Assembly: GCA_964242945.1 (NCBI GenBank)
Contig: CAXTCF010000032.1
Span: 1-28,899 of the forward strand
Source of the DNA: Mesorhizobium_B sp964242945
GTDB taxonomy: Bacteria; Pseudomonadota; Alphaproteobacteria; Rhizobiales; Rhizobiaceae
Direction of reading: 5' to 3'
Length of the DNA stretch: 28,899 bases
Shown: in pieces, positions 14,933 through 22,089 of the stretch
Numbering within the stretch: the first letter of the stretch is position 1
Layout: the number at the start of each line of letters is the position of its first letter
Notes under the pieces: model-generated
Database searches by the model: none
Told to the model about the DNA's origin: nothing
Seen by the model: the letters and a program-made list of their open reading frames with translations, nothing else
Translations under genes and position numbers: made by a program

Positions 14933-15571
14933 TCAGTACAGCCATTGTTCCGGCACGCGCACCGAAGCAATCTCGCCCTTCGCGATCACGCCGGGCTTTT
15001 CCACCCAGGCGGTGAGGCCGCGGTGCCGCTTCGCGACTTGGGGGAAAAGCAGTTCGCCCGCCAGCCGGTCTTCGATGCCGGCGCGCAGCGCCACCTGCCG
15101 GCCCGCGTCGCGGCAGGGCGCGTTCTGCGCGTCCACCTTCAGCGTCACGCCGCCCTGGAAGAAGATCAGCGTGGCGGGCGGCAGCATGGAAAGCTCCGGC
15201 ACGCCGTCGAGCAGCAGGTTGGCGCCGATCCACTCCGGCCGGAGAACCGCCAGGTTCATGGCCTTCGCCACAAGCGCCAGCTCGTCGCTGGCGACGATCG
15301 TGATCTGCCGTTCGTTGCGCATCTCCGTGCCGCGCTTGTACCACGGCTCGCGCGAGCCGGATTTCCGTGTCCAGCCGGCATGAAGGTCGGCTTCGATGCC
15401 CTCGAAGGTCAGGGGAAGCTGCTCGACCGCCTGCGTCTCGAAGTGGTCTCCTGCCGCCTGAAACAGTCCTGTCGCCACGGCGGCGAGCTTGCGCACGGGC
15501 AGGATGCGCCGCTTGGGCGCTTCGCCGCCGCTCAGGTCGAGAAGGGGGGCTGTTTCACCAGGCGCAGACAT
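14933..15571 (-). CDS. MOSC domain protein
   Basis: This 212-residue protein carries a MOSC domain, the beta-barrel fold of the molybdenum-cofactor sulfurase C-terminus and of YiiM/YuaD-type proteins. The region NERQITIVASDELALVAKAM, the strand RPEWIGANLLLDGV and the conserved cysteine C153 in QNAPCRDAG identify it. The cysteine is the likely sulfur or substrate carrier. About 60 residues precede the domain and no other domain is evident. Stand-alone MOSC proteins may detoxify N-hydroxylated bases or move sulfur to metal centres; the sequence does not decide between these. Its ATG lies 17 bases inside the upstream gene for a small secreted protein, so both are cotranscribed. Confidence 0.85.
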   Translation of the reverse strand: MSAPGETAPLLDLSGGEAPKRRILPVRKLAAVATGLFQAAGDHFETQAVEQLPLTFEGIEADLHAGWTRKSGSREPWYKRGTEMRNERQITIVASDELALVAKAMNLAVLRPEWIGANLLLDGVPELSMLPPATLIFFQGGVTLKVDAQNAPCRDAGRQVALRAGIEDRLAGELLFPQVAKRHRGLTAWVEKPGVIAKGEIASVRVPEQWLY

Positions 15572-15884
15572 TCACCTTCGTGTCCGTGTTGGTCCAGCAG
15601 GCCGGATCATCCTTGCGGCGGACGAAGCCGCCGGGCAGCGCGATGCTGCGCCCGCCCGTTTCGAGGTAGCCTATGGCCGTTCCCGGCCCATCGACGTAGA
15701 TGGTGTAGCCCGGCTTGCCGCGCGCCGTGATCGTGAAGCTGCCGCCGCTGTCAATCGCCTGGAAATTGCAGTCGAAGAAGCCGTCGTCGGTGGTGAAGCA
15801 GCGCGCCCGCTTCGCGGCGGCGTCAGAGATGCCGAACGCGCCGATGCAAAGCGTTGCCAAGGCCAGGGCGACAGTGCGCTTCAT
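15555..15884 (-). CDS. Small secreted protein of unknown function
   Basis: This 109-residue protein has a clear Sec signal peptide (MKRTVALALATLCIGAFG, cleavage around AAA-KR near residue 24-25). The mature ~85 residues contain four cysteines (CFTTDDGFFDC near the start and ACW...VCAW near the end), which could form two disulfides in the periplasm, and many glycines suggesting a beta structure. I recognise no family. It overlaps the following MOSC gene by 17 bases. The 27 bases upstream, between it and the receiver gene, leave room for only a short promoter. Confidence 0.8.
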   Translation of the reverse strand: MKRTVALALATLCIGAFGISDAAAKRARCFTTDDGFFDCNFQAIDSGGSFTITARGKPGYTIYVDGPGTAIGYLETGGRSIALPGGFVRRKDDPACWTNTDTKVNVCAW

Positions 15885-15911
15885 CGTCTCCTCCTTCGTA
15901 CCCTGATGATC

Positions 15912-16307
15912 TCACGCGCCGGCCTTGCCGGTCACGGCGGAACGCAGGCCGATCTCCACATCGCCGAGCGTGTAGGGTTTTTGCAAGATCGGCATGTCGT
16001 GCAGATCTTCCGGCAGGCCGGAGCGGCCATAGCCGGTGGCGAAGACGATCGGCATGCCGTGTTCCGCCAGCCGCCTGGCGAAGGGGAAGATCATCTGCCC
16101 TGCCACGTTGACGTCGAGGATGGCGACATCGGCCTCCATGCCCTCGGCCAGCATCTTCTCCGCCCGGTCGATGCGCATGGCGGGGCCGACGATGGTGCAG
16201 CCGAGTTCGGACAGCATGTCTTCCAGGTTCATGGCGACCAGCGCCTCGTCCTCCACCACGAAAACGGAAAGGCCGGAGGTGGGGACGAGTTCAGGATTGG
16301 AGGACAT
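15912..16307 (-). CDS. Single-domain response regulator, FATGUY type
   Basis: This 131-residue receiver domain has no output domain. The acidic pocket E19-D20-E21, phospho-acceptor D65 (VAILDVNV), switch T91 and K110 are all present. The segment FATGYG (89-94) with K110-P111-Y112 marks the FATGUY subgroup of alphaproteobacterial receivers. Such receivers pair with HRXXN kinases and are implicated in signal flow to the general stress response (PhyR/EcfG). It overlaps the 3' end of the kinase gene by 17 bases, so the pair is cotranslated and probably cognate. It likely acts as a phosphate carrier or sink rather than a DNA-binding regulator. Confidence 0.92.
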   Translation of the reverse strand: MSSNPELVPTSGLSVFVVEDEALVAMNLEDMLSELGCTIVGPAMRIDRAEKMLAEGMEADVAILDVNVAGQMIFPFARRLAEHGMPIVFATGYGRSGLPEDLHDMPILQKPYTLGDVEIGLRSAVTGKAGA

Positions 16308-17778
16308 CGGGTTTCCCTCTCACAAGGTTGTTGGCCGGCATGTCGATCTGGCAGAAGAAGCCTTCCGGCGCATAGTCCGTCACCAATCCGCCCCCGAGCT
16401 CACCAGTCGCGACGCGCTCCAGCATGCGCCCCCCGAAACCCCGGTGCTCAGGCTTGTCCACGGCCGGTCCCCCGCTTTCCCGCCATTCGATCAGAAGACG
16501 CGGGCCGCGGTCGTCGGCCGTGAAATGCCACGCGACGGACAATTTCCCTTCGGGTGCGGACAAGGCGCCGTGCCGGGCGGCGTTGCTGGCAAGCTCGTGC
16601 ATCAGCATGGAGACTGCGATAGCCGCTTTGGAGTCGAGCAGCACGCTCGGACCGGAAACGTTTACGCGCTCACCGTCCTGCCCGGCAAGCTGCTGGCGCA
16701 CGACCGTTTCCATTTCGAGGTCCGACCAGCTGCGGGCGCTGAGCAGGTTGTGCGCCTTGGACAGCGCGATGATGCGGGCCTCGAAATCGCGCTTGGCCGA
16801 GGGCAGGTCGCGCGCGGAGCGCAGCGTCTGCGAAGCGATGGACTGGACGGTGGCCAGCGTGTTCTTCACGCGGTGGTTCACCTCGTCCAGCAGCAGGCGC
16901 TGGTGACGGGCGTTGCGCACGGCATCCGTACGGTCCATGCCTTGCACGAAAACCCCGGTCACCTTGCTGCCTGCGTCGCGGATCGGCCGATAGGAAAAAT
17001 CCATGAAGGCTTCGCGCGGCGCCCGCCCGGAGCCTTGGCCGACCATCACGCGCACCCCTTCGCCGCTGTGCTCCTGGCCGTTGCGGAACACGTCGTCGAG
17101 CATGTCGAAGAAGCCCTGGCCGTCCACCTCCGGCACGGCTTCGCGCACCGTCATGCCGACCACGTCCCGGTTGCCGAGGAAGGTGCGGTAGGCGTCGTTG
17201 GCGAAGGTGAAAAGATGCTGCGGGCCGGAAAGCACGGCGATCATCTGCGGCGCCTGGCTGAACAGGCGGCGGAAGTCCGCGCTTTCCGCCATCAGCGCGC
17301 GGTTCGTGTCCTCCGCCTCGCGCGCCCGCTCGATCAACTGCACTTCCGCCTCTGGTGCGCGGTAGGGCAGGGAGATCGCCTCGCGCATGCGCACGATGTC
17401 GGTGACATCGACCGTGTTCTGCATGAGGTAGCGGATGTTGCCGGCAGAATCTTCCAGCGGCGTGTGCACGGCCGTCCAGTACCGTTCCTCCAAGCCGCCG
17501 CCGCGTTCAGCGGGGACGGGGATCTCGTAGCGGAGATAGGCCAGGGTATCGCTTTCGTTCCGTTCGAACACGCGCAAAAAGGAATCGCGCAGACGCTTGC
17601 CGCCGTCGCCCTCGTTCGGGAACACCTCGAACATGCCGCGGCCGACCAGCTCCTCGCTGCGGCGCATCGTGACCTTTTCGTATGCCGCGTTGACCGCGAC
17701 GAATCGCAGGTCGCGGTCGAGCACCATGTGCGGGCTGGGCAATTTCTGGAACAGACGCTCGAAATCGACTTGTTGCAT
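16291..17778 (-). CDS. HRXXN (HWE-type) sensor histidine kinase with two PAS domains
   Basis: This 495-residue soluble kinase has a first PAS domain at about 8-128 (LPSPHMVLDRDLRFVAVNAA), a second at about 170-285 (QAPQMIAVLSGPQHLFTFAN), then the HisKA_2/HWE kinase core. The H-box is EVNHRVKNTLATVQSIASQT with H302 and the HRXXN signature; HEL(394-396) and N399 in ELASNAARHG form the N-box, and W432-x-E434 gives the HWE name. No membrane helix or LOV cysteine motif (NCRFLQ) is present, so the cue is not light by this evidence. I chose the ATG at 17778 because the longer frame to 18132 is not PAS-like and overlaps tam. It shares an operon with the FATGUY receiver. The 211 bases upstream (17779-17989) contain no gene. 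Confidence 0.92.
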   Translation of the reverse strand: MQQVDFERLFQKLPSPHMVLDRDLRFVAVNAAYEKVTMRRSEELVGRGMFEVFPNEGDGGKRLRDSFLRVFERNESDTLAYLRYEIPVPAERGGGLEERYWTAVHTPLEDSAGNIRYLMQNTVDVTDIVRMREAISLPYRAPEAEVQLIERAREAEDTNRALMAESADFRRLFSQAPQMIAVLSGPQHLFTFANDAYRTFLGNRDVVGMTVREAVPEVDGQGFFDMLDDVFRNGQEHSGEGVRVMVGQGSGRAPREAFMDFSYRPIRDAGSKVTGVFVQGMDRTDAVRNARHQRLLLDEVNHRVKNTLATVQSIASQTLRSARDLPSAKRDFEARIIALSKAHNLLSARSWSDLEMETVVRQQLAGQDGERVNVSGPSVLLDSKAAIAVSMLMHELASNAARHGALSAPEGKLSVAWHFTADDRGPRLLIEWRESGGPAVDKPEHRGFGGRMLERVATGELGGGLVTDYAPEGFFCQIDMPANNLVRGKPDVLQS

Positions 17779-17865
17779 GTCTTGTGTTCGGCACAATGGG
17801 ACTGTGCCGCCGACAAGCCATGAGGCTAAGACGACAGACGCGCAGCTTTCAACAAAACTGGGAGG

Positions 17866-17890
17866 AACAATCAGGGCCGAACACGGTTCC
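17866..17890 (-). promoter_or_regulatory. Candidate EcfG-type promoter upstream of the kinase-receiver operon
   Basis: On the minus strand GGAAC (plus 17886-17890) is followed by 16 bases and TGTT (plus 17866-17869), close to the general-stress consensus GGAAC-N16/17-CGTT. Transcription would reach the kinase ATG after roughly 80 bases. GTTCC beyond the -10 makes the site palindromic, so the same word occurs on the other strand and chance cannot be excluded. Confidence 0.3.
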
Positions 17891-17989
17891 AGCGGGACGG
17901 AAGTTTTTCCACATGGCTTATCCGCCGAGGCGGGCAGATGCGGAAAGGCGCATAGGGGCCTCTTCGTATCGCTGACGCATCCGTCCGCG

Positions 17990-18778
17990 TCAAGCGACTG
18001 TTGCGACAAGGAACAGCCTGGGAAAGCGCAGGAGCATGCTGCCCTCCGGGCTTCCGGGGTAGGCGGCTTCGATCCCCTCGCGGTATCGTGAAAGAAACAA
18101 GGCGCGCTCACTTGGTGGAAGCGGATCGACAAACGGCTTCAGGCCGGTGCCTTTCACCCATTCCACGATCGCCCCCGCATCCGCCATCGGATGGTTGTAG
18201 ATGGTGTGCCAGACGTCCACCCGTGCGGCTTTGGGCTTCAGAAGATCGTAGTAGAAGACCGCCGGCGGCAAAGGCGGCCGCGCCGCGCCGGCCAGTTTTT
18301 TCGCGAACGGCAGGCTTTCAGCCGTCTCGCGCATCAGCCGGTGCGAGGGCTCCGCAACGTTGTCCGGCATCTGCACGGCCAAAACCCCGCCGGGCGCCAG
18401 GCAGTCCATCAGGCGAAGCATGACGGCGGCATGATCCGGCAGCCATTGCAGCACGGCATTGGCGAAGATCACGTCCACCTTCCCGGCCGGTTGCCAGTGC
18501 CGCACATCCGCCACGTCGGAAGCGGCCCCTGGCAACCGCCGGCGTGCCTCCGCGATCATGTCGGGCGAGGTGTCGAAGCCGATGACGGCGGCATCGGGCC
18601 AGCGCCCGGCGAGCAGTTCCGTCGAGTTGCCCGGCCCGCAGCCGATGTCCGCTACACGCTTTGGAGCAGGGAGCGGCACCTGCGCCAGCAGATCGCGCGC
18701 CGCCCGCGTCCGCTCGTCGGCAAACTTCAGGTATTGCGTGGGGGACCAGTCATGCTTGGCGTCCGTGCCGGCATTCAT
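17990..18778 (-). CDS. tam: Trans-aconitate 2-methyltransferase
   Basis: This 262-residue class I SAM-dependent methyltransferase monomethylates trans-aconitate, a spontaneous isomer of cis-aconitate that inhibits aconitase. Family features: the start DWSPTQYLKFADERTRAARDLL, SAM motif I VADIGCGPGNST, IGFDTSPDMI, FANAVLQWLPDH and the C-terminal YR.GI..AYP block. Length matches the family. The frame is open to 18880, but the ATG at 18778 starts the conserved region and overlaps the stop of the upstream RelE-type toxin gene (TCAT, 18775-18778). Tam is therefore the third gene of a toxin-antitoxin operon, an arrangement that ties a housekeeping repair-like enzyme to an autoregulated promoter. Confidence 0.92.
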   Translation of the reverse strand: MNAGTDAKHDWSPTQYLKFADERTRAARDLLAQVPLPAPKRVADIGCGPGNSTELLAGRWPDAAVIGFDTSPDMIAEARRRLPGAASDVADVRHWQPAGKVDVIFANAVLQWLPDHAAVMLRLMDCLAPGGVLAVQMPDNVAEPSHRLMRETAESLPFAKKLAGAARPPLPPAVFYYDLLKPKAARVDVWHTIYNHPMADAGAIVEWVKGTGLKPFVDPLPPSERALFLSRYREGIEAAYPGSPEGSMLLRFPRLFLVATVA

Positions 18779-19041
18779 CGATACACATCGCTCCGATGTC
18801 CGATCCGAACCACCGTAATCGTGACGACCTCGTCTTCCAGCACTGCTATGATCCGATAGTCGCCGACGCGGTATTTCCATCGGTTCGCGAACGGACCGCG
18901 CAGTGCCTCTCCGACCGCGCGTGGATTGTCGCTGCGTACCAAGCGGTCACGAATGAATTTCGAAATCCGCACCTGCTCCGCTTGGCCGAAACGGCCAAGT
19001 TCCTTCAGTGCTCTTCGCTCGAAGCGAACCCGCCAAGGCAT
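18775..19041 (-). CDS. RelE/ParE-family toxin (intact)
   Basis: This 88-residue toxin is of usual length. Conserved features include RFERRALKEL at the N-terminus, SDNPRAVGEALRG, the central WKYRVGDYRII and the C-terminal IGHRSDVYR. RelE toxins cut mRNA on the ribosome and ParE toxins inhibit gyrase; the residues here (R in GDYR, HR..VYR end) look more RelE-like, but this is not certain. The ATG at 19041 lies 15 bases after the antitoxin stop. It is the complete counterpart of the broken toxin at 7483-7663. Confidence 0.9.
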   Translation of the reverse strand: MPWRVRFERRALKELGRFGQAEQVRISKFIRDRLVRSDNPRAVGEALRGPFANRWKYRVGDYRIIAVLEDEVVTITVVRIGHRSDVYR

Positions 19042-19056
19042 GCACCGGGACCGACG

Positions 19057-19275
19057 TTATTTTTCCAAATCGAGCCCAAGTTCACGCATCCCTGCGTCAA
19101 ATTCGATGAATTCGGGGCCGTCGTGAAGCCGTTCTTCGGATAAATAGGCGTCCTCAAGATCGTTCAGATGCTCAAGGATTGCTGCTTCCGCAAAGAAGCT
19201 TTTCGTGCGGCCGGTCTTGCGCGCAAGATCTTCAAGCCGCTGTTCGATATCCGCGGAAAGGCGCAGAGCGAGCAT
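19057..19275 (-). CDS. RelB/DinJ-type ribbon-helix-helix antitoxin
   Basis: This 72-residue antitoxin has the N-terminal ribbon-helix-helix (LALRLSADIEQRLEDLARKTGRTKSFF region) that binds operator DNA, then the acidic linker NDLEDAYLSEERL and a C-terminal toxin-wrapping segment ending in ELGLDLEK. The ATG at 19275 is preceded by GGGAG, and that ribosome site lies in one arm of a 9-base inverted repeat (19282-19311). Gene order antitoxin-toxin-tam and short spacing indicate a single operon repressed by the antitoxin or its complex with the toxin. Confidence 0.88.
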   Translation of the reverse strand: MLALRLSADIEQRLEDLARKTGRTKSFFAEAAILEHLNDLEDAYLSEERLHDGPEFIEFDAGMRELGLDLEK

Positions 19276-19281
19276 GCATCA

Positions 19282-19311
19282 TCTCCCTGCCGACAATCTA
19301 CAGCAGGGAGA
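19282..19311 (-). promoter_or_regulatory. Inverted repeat covering the antitoxin ribosome-binding site
   Basis: TCTCCCTGC (19282-19290) and GCAGGGAGA (19303-19311) are perfect 9-base complements separated by 12 bases. On the minus strand the second arm supplies the GGGAG Shine-Dalgarno 7 bases before the antitoxin ATG. It may be the operator for the antitoxin, an RNA hairpin hiding the ribosome site, or both. No T-run follows, so it is not a simple terminator for ettA. Confidence 0.55.
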
Positions 19312-19334
19312 AGTCGGGCGCAAACCCGCGGCAG

Positions 19335-20984
19335 TCACCGCGTCAGCCGCTTGTAGGTGACGCGCTTCGGATTGACCGCTTCCGGGCCGAGGCGGCGTAC
19401 CTTGTCCTTTTCGTATTCCTCGAAGTTGCCCTCGAACCATTCGACGTGGCTGTCGCCCTCGAAAGCGAGGATGTGCGTCGCCAGGCGGTCGAGGAACATG
19501 CGGTCGTGGCTGATGATCACGGCGCAGCCCGCGAAATTTTCCAGCGCGTCTTCCAGCGCCGCAAGCGTTTCCGTGTCGAGGTCGTTGGTCGGCTCGTCGA
19601 GCAGCAGCACGTTGCCGCCCGTCTTCAGCATCTTGGCCAGGTGGACGCGGTTGCGCTGGCCGCCCGACAGGTTGCCGACCTTCTGCTGCTGGTCCTGGCC
19701 GCGGAAGTTGAAGGAGGAGCAGTAGGCGCGCGTGTTCGCCTCGTGCTTGCCGAGTTTTACGACCTCCGCACCGCCCGAAATCTCTTCCCAGACGGTCTTG
19801 GAAGGGTCGAGCGCATCGCGGCTCTGATCGACGTAGCCGAGCTTCACCGTGTCCCCGATGCGGATCGCGCCGTCGTCCGGCTTCTCCTGCCCCGTCAGCA
19901 TCCGGAACAACGTGGTCTTGCCCGCGCCGTTAGGCCCGATCACGCCGACGATGCCGCCCGGCGGCAGCTTGAAGGCGAGGTCTTCGATCAGCAGCTGCTC
20001 GCCGTAGCCCTTGTCGAGGTCGGCGACTTCGATCACCACATTGCCTAAACGCTCGCCGTGAGGGATGACGATCTGCGTGTCGGTCGGGCGGCGGTTGGCC
20101 GCGGCTTCCAAAAGATCCTCGAAGGCTTTGATGCGGGCCTTGGACTTCGCCTGCCTCGCTTTGGGGCTCTGCTGGATCCACTCTCGTTCGCGGCTGATCG
20201 CCTTCTGGCGCGTGTCGTCCTCGCGGCCTTCCTGTTTCAGGCGCTTGGCCTTGGCTTCGAGATATTTTGTGTAGTTGCCCTCGTAGGGGATGCCGCGGCC
20301 GCGGTCGATCTCCAGGATCCAGCCCGTCACGTTGTCCAGGAAGTAGCGGTCGTGGGTGATGATCATCACCGCGCCGGGATAGGCGCGCAGGTGCTTTTCC
20401 AGCCAGGCGGTCGTCTCGGCGTCCAGGTGGTTGGTCGGCTCGTCGAGAAGCAGCAGGTCCGGCTCCTGGAGCAGCAGCCGGCACAGGGCCACGCGGCGGC
20501 GCTCGCCGCCCGAAAGGTTGGAAACGTCGGCGTCCTTGGGCGGGCACTGGAGCGCTTCCAGCGCCATCTCGACCTGCTGTTCGAGGTCCCAGAGATTCAA
20601 GCGGTCCATGTCGTCCTGGAGCTTGGCGGCCTCGTCCGCCGTCTCGTCGGAGTATTCCATCATCAGCTCGTTGTAGCGGTTGATGATGGCGGTCTTCTTG
20701 GCGACGCCTTCCATGACGTTGCCGAAGACGTTCAGCGCCGGGTCAAGCTCCGGCTCCTGCGCGAGGTAGCCGACGGTGGCGTTTTCCGCGAGCCAGGCCT
20801 CGCCGGAATATTCCTTGTCCATGCCGGCCATGATCTTGAGGATCGTGGACTTGCCCGCGCCGTTCGGGCCCAGAATGCCGATCTTGGCGTCGGGGTAGAA
20901 GGAAAGATGGATGTTTTCGAGCACCTTCTTGGTGCCGTAGGCCTTGTTGAGGCCGGCCATGTGATAGATGAACTGGCGTGCCAC
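19335..20984 (-). CDS. ettA: Energy-dependent translational throttle protein EttA (ABC-F)
   Basis: EttA is a cytoplasmic ABC-F ATPase that binds the ribosomal E site and gates early elongation according to ATP/ADP. The 549 residues contain two ABC domains, each with Walker A (GPNGAGKST and GPNGAGKTT), signature (LSGGERRR and LSGGQRNR) and Walker B (LLLLDEPTNHLD and VLLLDEPTNDLD). Between them is the charged linker (P-site tether) around 245-300 with many arginines and lysines (SREREWIQQSPKARQAKSKA). No membrane segment is present. The GTG at 20984 follows AGGAAAAG at good spacing. It is divergent from the hydrolase gene at 21097. Confidence 0.95.
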   Translation of the reverse strand: MARQFIYHMAGLNKAYGTKKVLENIHLSFYPDAKIGILGPNGAGKSTILKIMAGMDKEYSGEAWLAENATVGYLAQEPELDPALNVFGNVMEGVAKKTAIINRYNELMMEYSDETADEAAKLQDDMDRLNLWDLEQQVEMALEALQCPPKDADVSNLSGGERRRVALCRLLLQEPDLLLLDEPTNHLDAETTAWLEKHLRAYPGAVMIITHDRYFLDNVTGWILEIDRGRGIPYEGNYTKYLEAKAKRLKQEGREDDTRQKAISREREWIQQSPKARQAKSKARIKAFEDLLEAAANRRPTDTQIVIPHGERLGNVVIEVADLDKGYGEQLLIEDLAFKLPPGGIVGVIGPNGAGKTTLFRMLTGQEKPDDGAIRIGDTVKLGYVDQSRDALDPSKTVWEEISGGAEVVKLGKHEANTRAYCSSFNFRGQDQQQKVGNLSGGQRNRVHLAKMLKTGGNVLLLDEPTNDLDTETLAALEDALENFAGCAVIISHDRMFLDRLATHILAFEGDSHVEWFEGNFEEYEKDKVRRLGPEAVNPKRVTYKRLTR

Positions 20985-21096
20985 GCGCGCTTTTCCTGCA
21001 ATCCGGATGTTGTCGGGAGTTGGCGCTCATGTAGGCGAATCTTTTCGCGTGAGCAACGCCGCGCGGGAAGGGAAAACGCAAACGCGGGGAACGGCC

Positions 21097-22038
21097 ATGG
21101 CCTGGGACCGGGCGACCACCCTGACGTCTCCCACCGGCGCCGGGCTGAACGTCTTTTCGCGCCTGCCGGAAGGAACGCCGCGCGCGCTCGTGCAGATCAA
21201 CCACGGTCTGGCCGAACACGCGGGGCGCTACGCGCGTTTCGCCGACTTTTTGGCTAGCCAAGGCTTTGCGGCCTACGCGCAGGACCATCGCGGCCACGGC
21301 GGGACAAGGGCGACGGATGCGCCGCGGGGCACTTTCGCCGGGAAGGATGGCGCGCAAAAGGTGATCGGCGACGTGCTCGCCTTGCACGACCATATCGGCA
21401 GGGAACATCCCGGCGTGCCGGTCGTGCTGTTCGGCCACTCAATGGGCGGGCTGATCGCGCTGAACTTCCTGATGCGGCATGGCGACCGCATCGCAGCGGC
21501 TGCGATCTGGAACGCCAACTTCTCAGCCGGACTGCCGGGGCGGCTGGCGCAGGCGATTCTCCGCTACGAGCGGTTCCGGCTGGGCTCTGACGTGCCTTCG
21601 CGCATCCTGCCGCGGCTGACGTTCCAAGCCTGGGGCGCCAGCATCCCGAACGCCCGCACGCCGTTCGACTGGCTCTCGCATGACGAGGCCGAAGTGGCGA
21701 AATACATCGCCGACCCCGCCTGCGGCTGGGATGCCTCGGTGGGCCTGTGGCGCGACGTGTTCTCGCTGATCTTTTCCGGGGCAACGTTTGACCAGCTTCG
21801 AAACATCCCGCGGGGCATGCCGATCCACTTGGCCGGCGGCAGCGAGGATCCGGCAACGAACAATGGCAGGGCAGTTGCGCAACTGGCGGACAGGCTGAAG
21901 AGCGCAGGGCTTTCCGACGTCACGACAAAGATTTATGCCGGCACGCGCCACGAGACGCTGAACGGGCTTTGCCGCGAGGAAGCGATGGCGGATTTTGCGG
22001 CTTGGCTCGAACCCTGCCTAGCAAGGTCCCGGATTTGA
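21097..22038 (+). CDS. Alpha/beta hydrolase, monoacylglycerol-lipase/lysophospholipase-like
   Basis: This 313-residue serine hydrolase belongs to the Hydrolase_4 group. The oxyanion region is INHGLAEHAGRY (HG motif), followed by AQDHRGHG, the nucleophile elbow FGHSMGG (Ser ~115), an aspartate in GGSEDPAT and a histidine in TRHETLN near the C-terminus, so the triad appears complete. Substrates of this group are lysophospholipids or monoacylglycerols. No signal peptide is seen. I chose the ATG at 21097 (ribosome site GGGGA) over upstream starts because the frame before it overlaps ettA. Fifty-one bases separate it from the decarboxylase gene, which may be in the same transcript. Confidence 0.9.
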   Translation: MAWDRATTLTSPTGAGLNVFSRLPEGTPRALVQINHGLAEHAGRYARFADFLASQGFAAYAQDHRGHGGTRATDAPRGTFAGKDGAQKVIGDVLALHDHIGREHPGVPVVLFGHSMGGLIALNFLMRHGDRIAAAAIWNANFSAGLPGRLAQAILRYERFRLGSDVPSRILPRLTFQAWGASIPNARTPFDWLSHDEAEVAKYIADPACGWDASVGLWRDVFSLIFSGATFDQLRNIPRGMPIHLAGGSEDPATNNGRAVAQLADRLKSAGLSDVTTKIYAGTRHETLNGLCREEAMADFAAWLEPCLARSRI

Positions 22039-22089
22039 CGCGCAGGCTTGCGCCGCTAACTTGCACGCCGCCGACGCGCAGGAAGAAGC

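Noticed and set aside
16036..17823. 595-codon plus-strand open frame opposite the kinase and receiver genes
   Set aside because: It is fully antisense to well-recognised PAS/HWE kinase and receiver domains, and its His/Arg/Ala-rich translation has no domain. Long antisense frames are expected at this GC content.
17864..17887. GGAAC on the plus strand as an EcfG promoter for a rightward gene
   Set aside because: The -10 partner does not match at N16 or N17 and no plus-strand gene follows; only the minus-strand reading has a target.
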